From Paucisalibacillus globulus (GTDB lineage: Bacteria > Bacillota > Bacilli > Bacillales > Amphibacillaceae): 64,000 bases of DNA. The notes below the pieces were generated by a model that saw only the letters and a program-made list of their open reading frames with translations, did no database searches and was not told the DNA's origin. This document shows, piece by piece, positions 1 through 8,930 of the stretch (positions are counted from its first letter, which is position 1; every line of letters begins with the position of its first letter). The stretch lies in NCBI RefSeq assembly GCF_900184735.1, contig NZ_LT855393.1, forward strand, positions 62,001 through 126,000. The letters are read 5' to 3'. The position numbers were made by a program, and so were the translations under genes.

Positions 1-147
1 TTTATTCCGATATTATCGTTTTTATCCTGTGCCTTTTTAATTACTCAACTGTCGGTTGATACATGGATAGCATCTGGAATATGGTTCTTAGTTGGATTAA
101 TGATTTATTTCTTTTATGGTAGGGGACATAGTTTGATGAATAAGTAA
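1..147 (+). CDS. Amino-acid permease, C-terminal end (partial)
   Basis: The window opens inside an open frame whose last 48 residues are seen. They form one hydrophobic helix pair ending in the motif YFFYGRGHS followed by a short basic tail. That ending is typical of APC-superfamily permeases of the YfnA/cationic amino-acid transporter type, which sit in the cytoplasmic membrane and import amino acids. The substrate cannot be read from this fragment. A clear terminator follows. Confidence 0.7.
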   Translation, partial: FIPILSFLSCAFLITQLSVDTWIASGIWFLVGLMIYFFYGRGHSLMNK

Positions 148-177
148 TAACTATATAAGGAGAACCTCTAGACTGTT

Positions 178-224
178 AAGTAGTTTCATAAAGTGTAATG
201 TATCCTTTATGGAACTACTTTTTT
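178..224 (+). terminator. Rho-independent terminator after permease
   Basis: A 16-bp stem with one mismatch (AAGTAGTTtCATAAAG pairing with CTTTATGgAACTACTT), an 11-nt loop and a run of T residues. Confidence 0.85.
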
Positions 225-343
225 ATATAAAATTTTTCGTAGAACTAATGATGCAAATCATAGGATTGATATTTCTTTTGGTAAAATAGGTTAAAGAACG
301 TCTTTTTCAAAAATCTGCAGGGTGAGAGTGGAGTGGATGAAGG

Positions 344-1153
344 GTGAAAAATGTTAGAATGAAAGGCATCATGATAAGAATTGTTGTAGTTTTAGTATTA
401 AGTATTATCATTTGGAATCTTATTGCTTACCTTAATGATACTTTTATAGGGCAAGAATATAATCCGTTAAGTCACTTCATAATTGCTCTTATCACAGCTG
501 TTTTAGCCATTATTCTTATACAAGTTCTACTTAGAACTGACAAAACTTCGTGGAAAATTGTCGGACAATCCACTTTAAAAACAAACACCTTTTCATTTCT
601 TCTTGGTCTCCTTCTCTGGACAATACCTGCAATGATTGGTTTATTGATCTGTTTAATGTTTGGATGGGTTGAAATAACAGTTTATACAAATTTTAATACT
701 CTTTTGTTGAGTATTTTGATATTATTCGTAACTGTATTTTTGATAGAAGCTTTACCAGAAGAACTTATTTTTAGGGGATATATATATCGTTACTTAAATG
801 CTTTATTCCCCCATTGGAGCACTATCATTTTACAAGCATTATTGTTCACAGTATTTGCCTATTTGATAGGGGCGATTTATTCCGTTGAACAGCTTCAATT
901 CATCCCTGGTTTTGCCATTATTTTAGGCGTGTTTAGAGCGATATCAGGAAATGTTTGGACATCTATTGGGTTTCACACTGCAATTATGACTGCCACTCAA
1001 ATTCTCGGTCCTATTCACGGACACTTTAATGTGAATGGATTTTTAACACTGCAATTTATTGCATTTATATTGCTTCCAAGTGCAATTGGAGCAACTCTTC
1101 TGTCCTTTATAAATCCAAAATACAATTGGAATAATAAGACACCCTTGAATTAA
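344..1153 (+). CDS. CPBP-family intramembrane glutamic endopeptidase
   Basis: A membrane protein of 269 aa with about eight hydrophobic segments. It carries the CPBP/Abi motif 1 EELIFRGYIYR (EExxxR) near residue 142 and a later GFHTAIM stretch supplying the motif-2 type histidine. The family, named for CaaX proteases and bacteriocin-processing enzymes, cleaves peptides within the membrane; bacterial members often act in bacteriocin self-immunity or protein processing. The substrate is unknown here. The frame starts at a GTG; an ATG five codons later (359) is an alternative, since the ribosome site GAAGGGTG fits either only moderately. Monocistronic, between terminators. Confidence 0.8.
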   Translation: MKNVRMKGIMIRIVVVLVLSIIIWNLIAYLNDTFIGQEYNPLSHFIIALITAVLAIILIQVLLRTDKTSWKIVGQSTLKTNTFSFLLGLLLWTIPAMIGLLICLMFGWVEITVYTNFNTLLLSILILFVTVFLIEALPEELIFRGYIYRYLNALFPHWSTIILQALLFTVFAYLIGAIYSVEQLQFIPGFAIILGVFRAISGNVWTSIGFHTAIMTATQILGPIHGHFNVNGFLTLQFIAFILLPSAIGATLLSFINPKYNWNNKTPLN

Positions 1154-1160
1154 ATGAAAA

Positions 1161-1196
1161 ATGAGCATTAAATTGTCATGCAAATTCAATGCTCAT
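1161..1196. terminator. Hairpin between convergent genes
   Basis: ATGAGCATT pairs with AATGCTCAT nine bases each, between the convergent CPBP and phosphatase genes. There is no strong T run on the plus strand, so terminator function is inferred from position. Confidence 0.45.
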
Positions 1197-1234
1197 TCCA
1201 TACCACTCAAAAACTACTTTCCTGCCTTTTATTA

Positions 1235-2011
1235 TTAATCAAGCAAATAACTTCTAAGTTTCGTAATATCTTCTTTCTCCAGTCCAATTCCATTTAACAC
1301 ATAGGACTCCACACTTCCATATTCTCGTTCAATCTCATCAAAAAATGCATTAATATACTCCACTCGCGCTTCATACATGGCCTGGACAACCTCTTTATCT
1401 ATAAAATCTGGCATGGTATATCCAATGGCATTAAAATCTTCCTGCATGGCTTCTAATGTATTATTCGTATATAAATAATCTTCCTCAATCACATCACGAG
1501 CTACACCGATTACACTTAATAAAAGCGCAGCAACAGCACCGGTTCGGTCTTTACCAGCCATGCAATGGAAAAGCATCGGCTTACCAGGTTCGTCTAATAA
1601 CACCCTAAATATTTTTTCAAAAGCAGTGGTATTAGCTACTAAATCTCGGTTTAAATTGGTTAACATTTCGCCAGGCTTACTATTCATCAACTTGCTTTCA
1701 AATTGACTTAAATCACCAACTTGCCTTACCGCCTTTTCATCATTAACCAGGGAGATATGATTCCAAGTAGCACCTTCAATGACTGGATCCGGATGATTGC
1801 CAACCTCATCATCATCGCGCAAATCACAAATGTTCTTTATACCCAATTTGCTTATCGTTACAAAATCTTGTTCTGTTAATCTACTTAAATTTCCAGAACG
1901 GAAAAGAATTCCACTCTTAACCCGTCGTCCATCACTAGTCGGGTAACCTCCTAATTCACGGAAATTAAAAGTACCTTCCAGATGCACTTCTCGTAAAACT
2001 TGTTCCATCAT
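1235..2011 (-). CDS. Tyrosine-protein phosphatase (DSP-like, Y_phosphatase3 type)
   Basis: A 258-aa protein with the catalytic P-loop HCMAGKDRTG (CX5R), preceded by the family motifs FNFRELGGYPT and GILFRSGNLSRLT. This is the LipA/Y_phosphatase3 group of atypical phosphatases, which hydrolyse phosphotyrosine and sometimes phosphoinositides. Cytoplasmic, no signal peptide. I start it at the ATG at 2011 because GGGGGA lies 4 nt upstream, whereas the 73 extra codons of the longer frame look non-coding. Single gene. Confidence 0.85.
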   Translation of the reverse strand: MMEQVLREVHLEGTFNFRELGGYPTSDGRRVKSGILFRSGNLSRLTEQDFVTISKLGIKNICDLRDDDEVGNHPDPVIEGATWNHISLVNDEKAVRQVGDLSQFESKLMNSKPGEMLTNLNRDLVANTTAFEKIFRVLLDEPGKPMLFHCMAGKDRTGAVAALLLSVIGVARDVIEEDYLYTNNTLEAMQEDFNAIGYTMPDFIDKEVVQAMYEARVEYINAFFDEIEREYGSVESYVLNGIGLEKEDITKLRSYLLD

Positions 2012-2308
2012 CTTTTCCCCCAATATTCTCATATTTTTCTTTATGTAACCGTGTAACCGCAAATACTTTAATCCTGCTATCTTAGTAGATTTTATTGTAA
2101 CAAACCCGCTTATAAATTGAAATTCTTCTGTAAGGGAATGTGCGATAATTTTCAGGAGGCTTGATATTGAGCTAGTCGGAGTTGAGTTGATGAATGAAAT
2201 TAGCCCTTTAAATAGCCTACAACCAAACAAATAAAACTATCCTTTTCCGTGTATAGAAACCCCATTTCACCTGAGACTATAAATAAGAATGATGAAAGGA
2301 AATGACTG

Positions 2309-3304
2309 ATGAATAAGAAATATAGTTGTATCCTATTACTAATTTCCATAATGTTGATACTGCTTCCTTACCCTACAATGGCGGTTGACACGACTCCTCC
2401 CAACCTATATGTAGTACAAACTGCTGATACATTACCTAGCATTGCCAAGCGTTATAACATTAGTACTCATGAGTTAAAAATAACCAATGGACTGCAGTCA
2501 GATTCTTTAATTAAAGGACAAAAGCTTTGGGTACCTGTTACGTATGAGGTAACCACTGGAGAGAATCTAGAGGAAATAGCGTGGGCCAATAACTCCACCA
2601 TACAAACAATCAAAGAAACGAACAACCTTACTTCAAACCATGTATATCCAGGGCAAATCTTAACCATTAAACCAAAGAAAATGAATATGAATGGCCAACA
2701 TATTCTGATGAATAGGGATGAATTTAAGGACTGGTTATTTAATCAACAGATCACTAGGGATATTCAATTAATTCAGCAGCATCATACTTGGAAACCATCT
2801 TATAAGAACTTTCACGGAAATAATCACTTTCAATTATTAAATAGCATGCAACATCACCATATGAAAACAATGGGATGGGATAATATTGCGCAGAACATTA
2901 CCACCTTCCCTGATGGAAAGATTGCTGTGTCTAGACCTTTAAACACGGCGCCAGAAGGGTCCATTGGTCCTAAGGCTAATAAGCATGGAATTGCAATTGA
3001 ACATATTGGAAACTTTGATCAAGGCCATGACGTGATGACAAAAGAGCACCAAGAAACGATCGTCTATATTACGGCATTACTTAGTTTGAAATTTGGGTTA
3101 ACCCCTTCAATCGATACCATCACATATCATCACTGGTGGCATTACAAGACAAAAGAACGGGTACTAGATAACGCCAAAAGCTATGAGGTAAAATCGTGTC
3201 CAGGAACAAACTTTTTTGGAGGCAACTCAACAAATAGCGCAAAGAAGTATTTTTATCCATTAGTGAAAGAGAAGATGAAGGAATTAGAAGGATTGGCTAA
3301 ATAA
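2309..3304 (+). CDS. Secreted LysM and amidase-domain cell-wall hydrolase
   Basis: 331 aa. An N-terminal signal peptide (hydrophobic to about residue 25) is followed by two LysM repeats (residues about 33-77 and 78-122, with YVVQ/YEVT starts and the usual GQ-L-P/GQ-L ends) that bind peptidoglycan. The C-terminal half resembles Amidase_2 (N-acetylmuramoyl-L-alanine amidase/PGRP fold): it has HHTW, GIAIEHIGNFD and a late KSCPGTNF motif, the expected zinc ligand and catalytic positions. Likely a wall-remodelling amidase. The start has GAAAGGA upstream. Confidence 0.85.
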   Translation: MNKKYSCILLLISIMLILLPYPTMAVDTTPPNLYVVQTADTLPSIAKRYNISTHELKITNGLQSDSLIKGQKLWVPVTYEVTTGENLEEIAWANNSTIQTIKETNNLTSNHVYPGQILTIKPKKMNMNGQHILMNRDEFKDWLFNQQITRDIQLIQQHHTWKPSYKNFHGNNHFQLLNSMQHHHMKTMGWDNIAQNITTFPDGKIAVSRPLNTAPEGSIGPKANKHGIAIEHIGNFDQGHDVMTKEHQETIVYITALLSLKFGLTPSIDTITYHHWWHYKTKERVLDNAKSYEVKSCPGTNFFGGNSTNSAKKYFYPLVKEKMKELEGLAK

Positions 3305-3306
3305 AT

Positions 3307-3340
3307 GTCACCCTTCCTTGTCATGTTCAGGAAGGGTGAC
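3307..3340. terminator. Bidirectional terminator
   Basis: Perfect 12-bp stem GTCACCCTTCCT/AGGAAGGGTGAC with a 10-nt loop between the convergent amidase and reductase genes. Confidence 0.8.
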
Positions 3341-3351
3341 ATGATTTAGAT

Positions 3352-3900
3352 TTAATATTTCTTAATTAACTCAATAAAGCGTTGAACAAACTTGGTTAAA
3401 AACTCTAACGTACTTTCGTTTGTAATCTCACCGTTTTCTCCTAGTAGAGTCGCTACATTACCTATGTATGCCTCTGGCTGTTGGAGTAATGGAACATTTA
3501 AACATGCAAGTGATTGACGCAAGTGATGATTAGCACCGAAACCACCTAGCCCACCTGGCGATTGGCTAATAATGGCCGCTGGCTTTTTGCCCCATCTATT
3601 ATCTGTCTTTGGACGAGAAGCAGTATCTAATGCATTCTTTAATACGGCAGGTACAGAACGATTATATTCTGGTGTTACAAATAAGAACGCATCTAGCTCG
3701 GCAATTTTATTTCGAAACGCTACTACTTCTGACGGTACATTATTCTCATCATCAAAGTCTTGATTATAAAATGGAAGATTGCTAATATCAACCAACTCTA
3801 CTTCATATCCTTCTGGAAATAACGACATCACATTTTTGGCTAGTTTCAATGAAAAGGATTCTTTTCGCAAACTACCAACTAATACTCCAACCTTTGTCAT
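3352..3900 (-). CDS. NADPH-dependent FMN reductase
   Basis: 182 aa, flavodoxin-like fold. The N-terminal GSLRKESFSLKLA loop binds the FMN phosphate, TPEYNRSVPAVLKNALD is the family signature, and SPGGLGGFGANHHLRQ follows. Relatives (ChrR, YieF, azoreductase-like) reduce FMN, quinones, chromate or azo compounds with NAD(P)H in the cytoplasm. The start is set at the ATG at 3900, eight bases after AAGGA; the longer frame adds 19 unsupported codons. Confidence 0.88.
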   Translation of the reverse strand: MTKVGVLVGSLRKESFSLKLAKNVMSLFPEGYEVELVDISNLPFYNQDFDDENNVPSEVVAFRNKIAELDAFLFVTPEYNRSVPAVLKNALDTASRPKTDNRWGKKPAAIISQSPGGLGGFGANHHLRQSLACLNVPLLQQPEAYIGNVATLLGENGEITNESTLEFLTKFVQRFIELIKKY

Positions 3901-3973
3901 ATTCATCATCCTTACTGTTTTAATTTGTATATAAAAGAAATTGTAAGGAATATACAACCTAAAGTCAAAAAAA

Positions 3974-4447
3974 TTAGTTTATTTTCACTTTTTCCATAAA
4001 CCATCTGTAATAAAATAATGTAATGTTTAAGGTGATTAATAAGGTGATCCATGACCAATACCAAGTCCAGTGGGTATAAACAATTAAATCCGTTGATTTC
4101 TCTAGCCACACTTCAAGGGTCGTAATCATGGTTGGGTATAATACGATATAAAAATTCTTAAAGTACATGCTTTTTGCTATCGGAAAATATAAACAATAAA
4201 ATACAGCAATGGCAGGTAAGACAATATATTCAAAAGCAATATTGGAAACATCGCCTCGCTCTAATAATCTTACCGGGTATACAATTAAGCGAAACTCGCT
4301 TACCAAAGCACCATACAACCAAGCCTGTGCCTGCATGAATAAAAAGATAATATGTGCATCCAACACTTTTGATTTCGGAACAAATATAAATAGTAAAACA
4401 ACAGCTGCTACACTTGAGAATATTAAAATATAGTGTTGAGGGTTCAT
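3974..4447 (-). CDS. CBO0543-family integral membrane protein
   Basis: 157 aa with about five transmembrane segments and conserved aromatic and charged residues in the second half (LEVWLEKSTDLIVY, HWTWYWSW). This pattern matches small Bacillaceae membrane proteins annotated as CBO0543 family; no function is known. AAGGAGAAAG precedes the ATG. It reads in the same direction as the reductase, 73 bp upstream of it, so they may be co-transcribed. Confidence 0.65.
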   Translation of the reverse strand: MNPQHYILIFSSVAAVVLLFIFVPKSKVLDAHIIFLFMQAQAWLYGALVSEFRLIVYPVRLLERGDVSNIAFEYIVLPAIAVFYCLYFPIAKSMYFKNFYIVLYPTMITTLEVWLEKSTDLIVYTHWTWYWSWITLLITLNITLFYYRWFMEKVKIN

Positions 4448-4514
4448 GGTACTTTCTCCTTAGAATGTTCTTCCATTTATTATCTCTATGGAAATCCAGT
4501 CTATTCTAAGAATA

Positions 4515-4545
4515 GAAAAAGCAACACCCCTTTAGAGTGTTGCTC
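4515..4545 (-). terminator. Terminator after small lipoprotein gene
   Basis: Read on the minus strand, AGCAACAC pairs with GTGTTGCT and is followed by TTTTT. Confidence 0.75.
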
Positions 4546-4562
4546 CCACTGATTAAAGCAAT

Positions 4563-4712
4563 TTATTCATCATCTATCTCGCCATCGCCAATTTCATCTT
4601 CTTCTTCAATTTCTTCTATATCTTCTCCTTCTTCTGGCATTTCGTCATCTCCACAGGCTGCCAAGGTGAATGTAGGAAGAATTAATAATAGCATCAACAA
4701 GTATTTTCTCAT
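4563..4712 (-). CDS. Tiny acidic lipoprotein (49 aa)
   Basis: A short gene of 49 codons. It has a basic start (MRKY), a leucine-rich hydrophobic stretch and a lipobox LAAC at residues 17-20, so the mature protein would be a 30-residue lipid-anchored peptide. Of those 30 residues about 18 are Asp or Glu and none is basic. A near-perfect AAGGAGG lies 7 nt before the ATG and a terminator follows, so translation is well supported. Function unknown; such peptides may bind cations or act as wall spacers (inference). Lies between the CBO0543 gene and catalase. Confidence 0.8.
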   Translation of the reverse strand: MRKYLLMLLLILPTFTLAACGDDEMPEEGEDIEEIEEEDEIGDGEIDDE

Positions 4713-4789
4713 GTAATAACCTCCTTACATGTAGGTTTTACATTTATTTGTAGAATATTCCTCCACCGCATTAATCCTTATTAATTTAC

Positions 4790-6856
4790 TTATGTTCTAT
4801 CCCAGAATCGTTGCTTGGCGATTGCCTTGATAAAGTCTTGAGGGAAGTCAGGATTATCGGATGCAAACACAACACCCGCTAAGTTATTGGTATCTGACTT
4901 CCGAATAAAGGAGTTCCCGGTTGTTGCTACTCCAATAGGTTTATAATACTTATAAGCAGTATTGACCCAATCCTGCACTTCCTGATTAAACTTAACTTGG
5001 TCTTTGTTTCCACCAACGACATATAACGTATCATAAAGAACTGGATGCTTGGTTAATACCGTTTCATTTGCTTCAATTGTCATCCCATCTGCACCCATTA
5101 TTGGTCCAATGCGATTACTAATGATGTCATAGAACACGCCATTTTTCTCAAATGCTCCCAGTACACTCTTTACTTCCGCGCCATTATATCCATCTCCAAT
5201 TAACACACCCACCTTTTGCGTGAATGCATAAAACGGTGTATTCATCTGGCTCACTGCTGGTGACTTCTGGTTCACAGGAACATGATTTCCGGTAGGACGT
5301 TCTACACCTAAGGCATCAGCAAGCTTACATGCCATTTCGCGGTCGACATTTACCCACATATCCACATTTTGCTTTCTAACGGATTTACTTTTTACATACT
5401 GCAGATGGAATGTTAACGTTTCAAAGAGGTCTTGTTTTTCCACTGTGGATAAGCTATTCCAGAATAATCTAGACTGCGAGAAGAAATCGATGAAGGAATC
5501 ACTTGGAACCTCACGAGTCTTGTGTCCTTCCACTCTTTCCGGATAATTAACAAATCCGCCTTCTTCAAACGAAGCTTCCGATGGTGTGTTACCTGCAAGT
5601 GAGTTCTTGTGATAATGGATCCGGTCCACATCAATACGATATCTCATCCGACCTTCACGTAAGTTAAAATCTCTTTCTACAATCGCCCGGTTAACAGGCA
5701 AGTCTTCAAAGTTAGCCGAGTGATGGCGATATAATTCAGTATCTCGATAGGCAAAAGCTCGACCTTGTAATACAGGGTCATTTGTAAAGTCAATCCCAGG
5801 TACTAATGCAGCCGGGTCAAATGCTGATTGTTCTGACTCTGAGAAGAAATTATCTACTAATCGATTTAATGTCATTTTACCAATCGGCTGAACCGGAATG
5901 ATTTCCTCTGGCCAGAATTTCGTATCATCTAGAATATCAAAGTCATACTTAAACTCATCTTGCTCCTCTATCAATTGAATACCTAATTCATACTCTGGAT
6001 ATGCACCCTTATTAATTGCCTCAATAATATCTCGACGATGAAAATCAGGGTCTACCCCGCCAATTATATTCGCTTCATCTAGTAGTAAGGAATGGACTCC
6101 TAATTTAGGTTCCCATTTAAACCGAACAAAGGTTGATTTTCCTTGATCATTAATAAAACGGAATGTATTGATTGGCCAGCCTGCCATCATTCTCCAGCTT
6201 CTCGGACGTCCTCTCATGGACATTAACCACATGACCATATGTGCTGACTCCTGATTGTTTGCTACATAATCCCAGAATTCATCATGTGCTGTAGTCGCTT
6301 GTGGAATATGATGCTTTGGATTTGGTTTAGCTGCATGCACCACATCCATAAACTTCATCGCATCTGCAAGAACAAACACGGGGAATTGAAGCGATAAAGA
6401 GTCATAATTTCCTTCTTGTGTATAGAATTTAACCGCAAACCCTCTAATATCAACTGCTGTGTCCTTGGACCCTTTATTACCTTGGAAATTAGAAAAGCGT
6501 ACATTAACAGGGGTTTTTCTACCTTCTGCTCCGAGGAAATGAGCTTTTGTAAGATGTTTAAGAGATTTATAGGCAACAAAGTCACCATATACATTGAAAC
6601 CTCTAGCATGAACGACCTTCTCTGGTATCCGTTCACGATTAAAGTGGGATTGTTTTTTGTAGAAATGAAAGTCTTCAAAAAGTAGAGGGCCTCTTCTTCC
6701 TGCCCTTAAAGTCGTTTGGTCATTGGATACCCGTACGCCCGTATCATCTGTCATTTTCTTGCCAGGACCAGTATTCTTTTCCCGGAATTGCTCTAATTGA
6801 GCATCCTTTTCATCCATAGGTTTTTGCTGCCTATTTTGATCTTTTTCCTTATCCAC
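4790..6856 (-). CDS. Large-subunit catalase (KatE/HPII type) with altered distal haem pocket
   Basis: 688 aa, the length of clade-2 large catalases, with a C-terminal flavodoxin/DJ-1-like domain (from about residue 560, GVLIGDGYNG). Catalases dismutate hydrogen peroxide using haem. The distal histidine (VVHARG, near residue 83), the following RFS serine and the proximal R-x3-Y motif (GRAFAY) are kept. However, the usual DLVGNNTP segment carrying the essential distal asparagine reads DSLSLQFP, and FHPG reads FDPA, so activity may be altered. The start is the GTG at 6856, seven bases after GGGAGGA, rather than the earlier GTG at 6874, which overlaps that site. Single gene, cytoplasmic. Confidence 0.85.
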   Translation of the reverse strand: MDKEKDQNRQQKPMDEKDAQLEQFREKNTGPGKKMTDDTGVRVSNDQTTLRAGRRGPLLFEDFHFYKKQSHFNRERIPEKVVHARGFNVYGDFVAYKSLKHLTKAHFLGAEGRKTPVNVRFSNFQGNKGSKDTAVDIRGFAVKFYTQEGNYDSLSLQFPVFVLADAMKFMDVVHAAKPNPKHHIPQATTAHDEFWDYVANNQESAHMVMWLMSMRGRPRSWRMMAGWPINTFRFINDQGKSTFVRFKWEPKLGVHSLLLDEANIIGGVDPDFHRRDIIEAINKGAYPEYELGIQLIEEQDEFKYDFDILDDTKFWPEEIIPVQPIGKMTLNRLVDNFFSESEQSAFDPAALVPGIDFTNDPVLQGRAFAYRDTELYRHHSANFEDLPVNRAIVERDFNLREGRMRYRIDVDRIHYHKNSLAGNTPSEASFEEGGFVNYPERVEGHKTREVPSDSFIDFFSQSRLFWNSLSTVEKQDLFETLTFHLQYVKSKSVRKQNVDMWVNVDREMACKLADALGVERPTGNHVPVNQKSPAVSQMNTPFYAFTQKVGVLIGDGYNGAEVKSVLGAFEKNGVFYDIISNRIGPIMGADGMTIEANETVLTKHPVLYDTLYVVGGNKDQVKFNQEVQDWVNTAYKYYKPIGVATTGNSFIRKSDTNNLAGVVFASDNPDFPQDFIKAIAKQRFWDRT

Positions 6857-7092
6857 AGAATTGTCCTCCCTCACCTAAATATAATCCTGCCAGAATAATA
6901 GTATGTTTGCCTAGAAGAAATGATACTAATTGTGCGAAAAAACTAGAAAATAGTACAGGCCATGGAGGTAAATTCAAAGGATTCAACCCCAAACCAGGCT
7001 TTCTATTTGGAAGAAATGGTGTTTGTATTGTAGAAAGGGGAGGTGACGAGGCTGTTGTTTCGACAGCCTTTGAAATGGTGGGAATTTACATG

Positions 7093-7602
7093 TTAGAGAG
7101 AGGAATCAATTTTTCGGTCTAGTTCTTGAATAAGGGATAGTTCCTTTTCCTTGTCGCTGCTACGATAATGGTGAAAATCACCGGGTTGTTTATCCATCTC
7201 ATCCGCTAGGTGAACAACCTTTTGTAATGGGGAAAGTTGATAATCTCCCTTAGGAAGAGCGGAATCGGTATGAAATAGAACCGCATGTGCAATTTCTTTT
7301 GCCGCATGTTTATCCTCACCTAATCGAACGAGTAATTTATGTGCTCGTTCTGCTCCTTTAATGGGATGAATATCATAATTTCGATACAGATCATAATCCC
7401 ATTCTCCGTCGTTATACCATTCATAATGACCAATATCATGCAGAAATCCAGCCTTTGCTGCGAGATCTGGGTTTACATGATGTTCCTTTGCCAAATCAAA
7501 GGCATGATGAGCAACTGCAATAGCATGAGCCATTCCAGAACGTCTAACATACTTCTGTGTGATGGGGTGGTTATATAGATCGGTTAACGTGACACTTCTC
7601 AT
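7093..7602 (-). CDS. HD-domain phosphohydrolase
   Basis: 169 aa with a metal-binding HD pattern: His in GMAHAIAVAHHAF, the HD pair in AGFLHDIGHYEW and a later HADE-like HLADEMDK. HD proteins hydrolyse phosphomonoesters or phosphodiesters, often of nucleotides. The substrate is unknown. TTTGGAGG precedes the ATG. It reads toward the catalase gene, with 236 bp between them that contain only a weak hairpin (7050-7070) and no convincing gene. Confidence 0.8.
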   Translation of the reverse strand: MRSVTLTDLYNHPITQKYVRRSGMAHAIAVAHHAFDLAKEHHVNPDLAAKAGFLHDIGHYEWYNDGEWDYDLYRNYDIHPIKGAERAHKLLVRLGEDKHAAKEIAHAVLFHTDSALPKGDYQLSPLQKVVHLADEMDKQPGDFHHYRSSDKEKELSLIQELDRKIDSSL

Positions 7603-7780
7603 GATTCATACCTCCAAATGGTTAAATTATCGCTATATTATCACCTTTACTTATATTATTCAATTGGAAAACCAATGGACTCAGGTCCCCTTTTAACTGC
7701 CCTACCTATTTATAAATCATATACACGCTACATTACCCATGATAAACTTAAAACTAACATACGAAGGAGTCGATGAATTG

Positions 7781-7830
7781 ATGGTGGATGTTACAGACAA
7801 CTAACGAATGAGGAGTGCAGAACCTCCTCA
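7781..7830 (+). promoter_or_regulatory. Possible leader peptide and hairpin before methyltransferase
   Basis: GAAGGAG (7764-7770) is followed by a minute frame MVDVTDN ending at 7804, then by a hairpin in which TGAGGAG (7809-7815) pairs with CTCCTCA (7824-7830). The layout resembles translational attenuation leaders, but nothing beyond the layout supports it. Confidence 0.25.
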
Positions 7831-7872
7831 AGCTATACCATATTCTATAAACTTAGTGAGGGGAACAACCAC

Positions 7873-8697
7873 ATGGAACGGTTAAATATAAATGAAAAAA
7901 CATCTCGCTTTATAAATCAATACAACTTATTTCAAAACGATCCAATTCAACAAGTTCAGCTACAACATCGTTTAGACTTGGTGGATGCTTTTGAAATCAC
8001 AGAGGGTATGCGTGTATTAGAAATTGGTTGTGGTCAAGGTGACACAACAGTCGCTCTAGCAGATGCTGTTGGAAAGGATGGGCATGTTGTGGCGATTGAT
8101 ATTGCAAGTCCAGATTACGGAGCCCCATTAACCTTAAGGCAAGCGACAGATATTCTGAAGCAGTCTGAATTAGGTCAACGAATTACGTTTCATTTCGAAA
8201 CCGATTTTAGTAATGTTAAAGTGGATGAGACTTTTGATGCTGTCGTGTTATCCCATTCGTCATGGTACTTCCGACAACCACAAGATCTTTTTCACTACTT
8301 TAACAAGATAAAACAAGTAGCAAAACGAATCTGCTTTGCAGAATGGAATCTGGATTACACGCGGGAATCCCAGCGTAACCACTTCTGTGCCGCTACGATC
8401 TTGGCGCTATATTCCTCATTCGTAAACAATGATGGAAATATCCAAAATCTTTTCCACAAAACACAAATTCAAGAGTTCTTACTTAAAGCAGGCTTTACCA
8501 TTACGAAAGAACAAACACTTGATGCGTCCTATCTACAAGATGGTAAATGGGAACAAGATTATGCAAATCATATACGAGCAGAATTCCAACAAGCTCCTTT
8601 TAGAATTCAAACACTGGTTCATAGTTATTTTGAAATAATGAATCAAGCAAGTGGTCATCAGGAGTCGCTTGATAGCATGGTGATTATTGCTCAATAA
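7873..8697 (+). CDS. Class I SAM-dependent methyltransferase
   Basis: 274 aa. Motif I MRVLEIGCGQGDTT (near residue 50) and the acidic motif II VVAIDIA define a Rossmann-type SAM-binding domain; FDAVVLSHSSWYF is the post-II/motif IV region. The substrate cannot be told; the C-terminal half is not distinctive. GTGAGGGGA lies upstream of the ATG, and a terminator follows immediately. Confidence 0.85.
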   Translation: MERLNINEKTSRFINQYNLFQNDPIQQVQLQHRLDLVDAFEITEGMRVLEIGCGQGDTTVALADAVGKDGHVVAIDIASPDYGAPLTLRQATDILKQSELGQRITFHFETDFSNVKVDETFDAVVLSHSSWYFRQPQDLFHYFNKIKQVAKRICFAEWNLDYTRESQRNHFCAATILALYSSFVNNDGNIQNLFHKTQIQEFLLKAGFTITKEQTLDASYLQDGKWEQDYANHIRAEFQQAPFRIQTLVHSYFEIMNQASGHQESLDSMVIIAQ

Positions 8698-8706
8698 AAA
8701 TAGGGC

Positions 8707-8748
8707 AAAACAGATATCATACTTTGTTTGGTATGGTGTCTGTTTTTT
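8707..8748 (+). terminator. Terminator after methyltransferase
   Basis: Imperfect stem AAAACAGAtatCATAC with GTATGgtgTCTGTTTTTT ending in T6. Confidence 0.8.
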
Positions 8749-8930
8749 AGTGCTTTTTTCACCAATTAGTTGAGTTGCATTTCTTTTATTAGGATGTCTT
8801 CCTCTCAACAGGTTATGTCCATTTCCAAATATTTTCATGTCTAGTTGCTATCGTACTTCCAGCCTAAATGTCCTTTCATATAGGTGCATAGCCTGGGCTC
8901 ATTCTTCTTTTCATCTTACATTTTCCTTCA

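Noticed and set aside
1235-2230. Longer phosphatase starting at 2230
   Set aside because: The first 73 codons lack a ribosome site and family similarity; GGGGGA before the ATG at 2011 decides the start.
6907-7122. 71-codon plus-strand frame between catalase and HD genes
   Set aside because: No ribosome site and it runs into the 3' end of the HD gene on the other strand; composition does not look coding.
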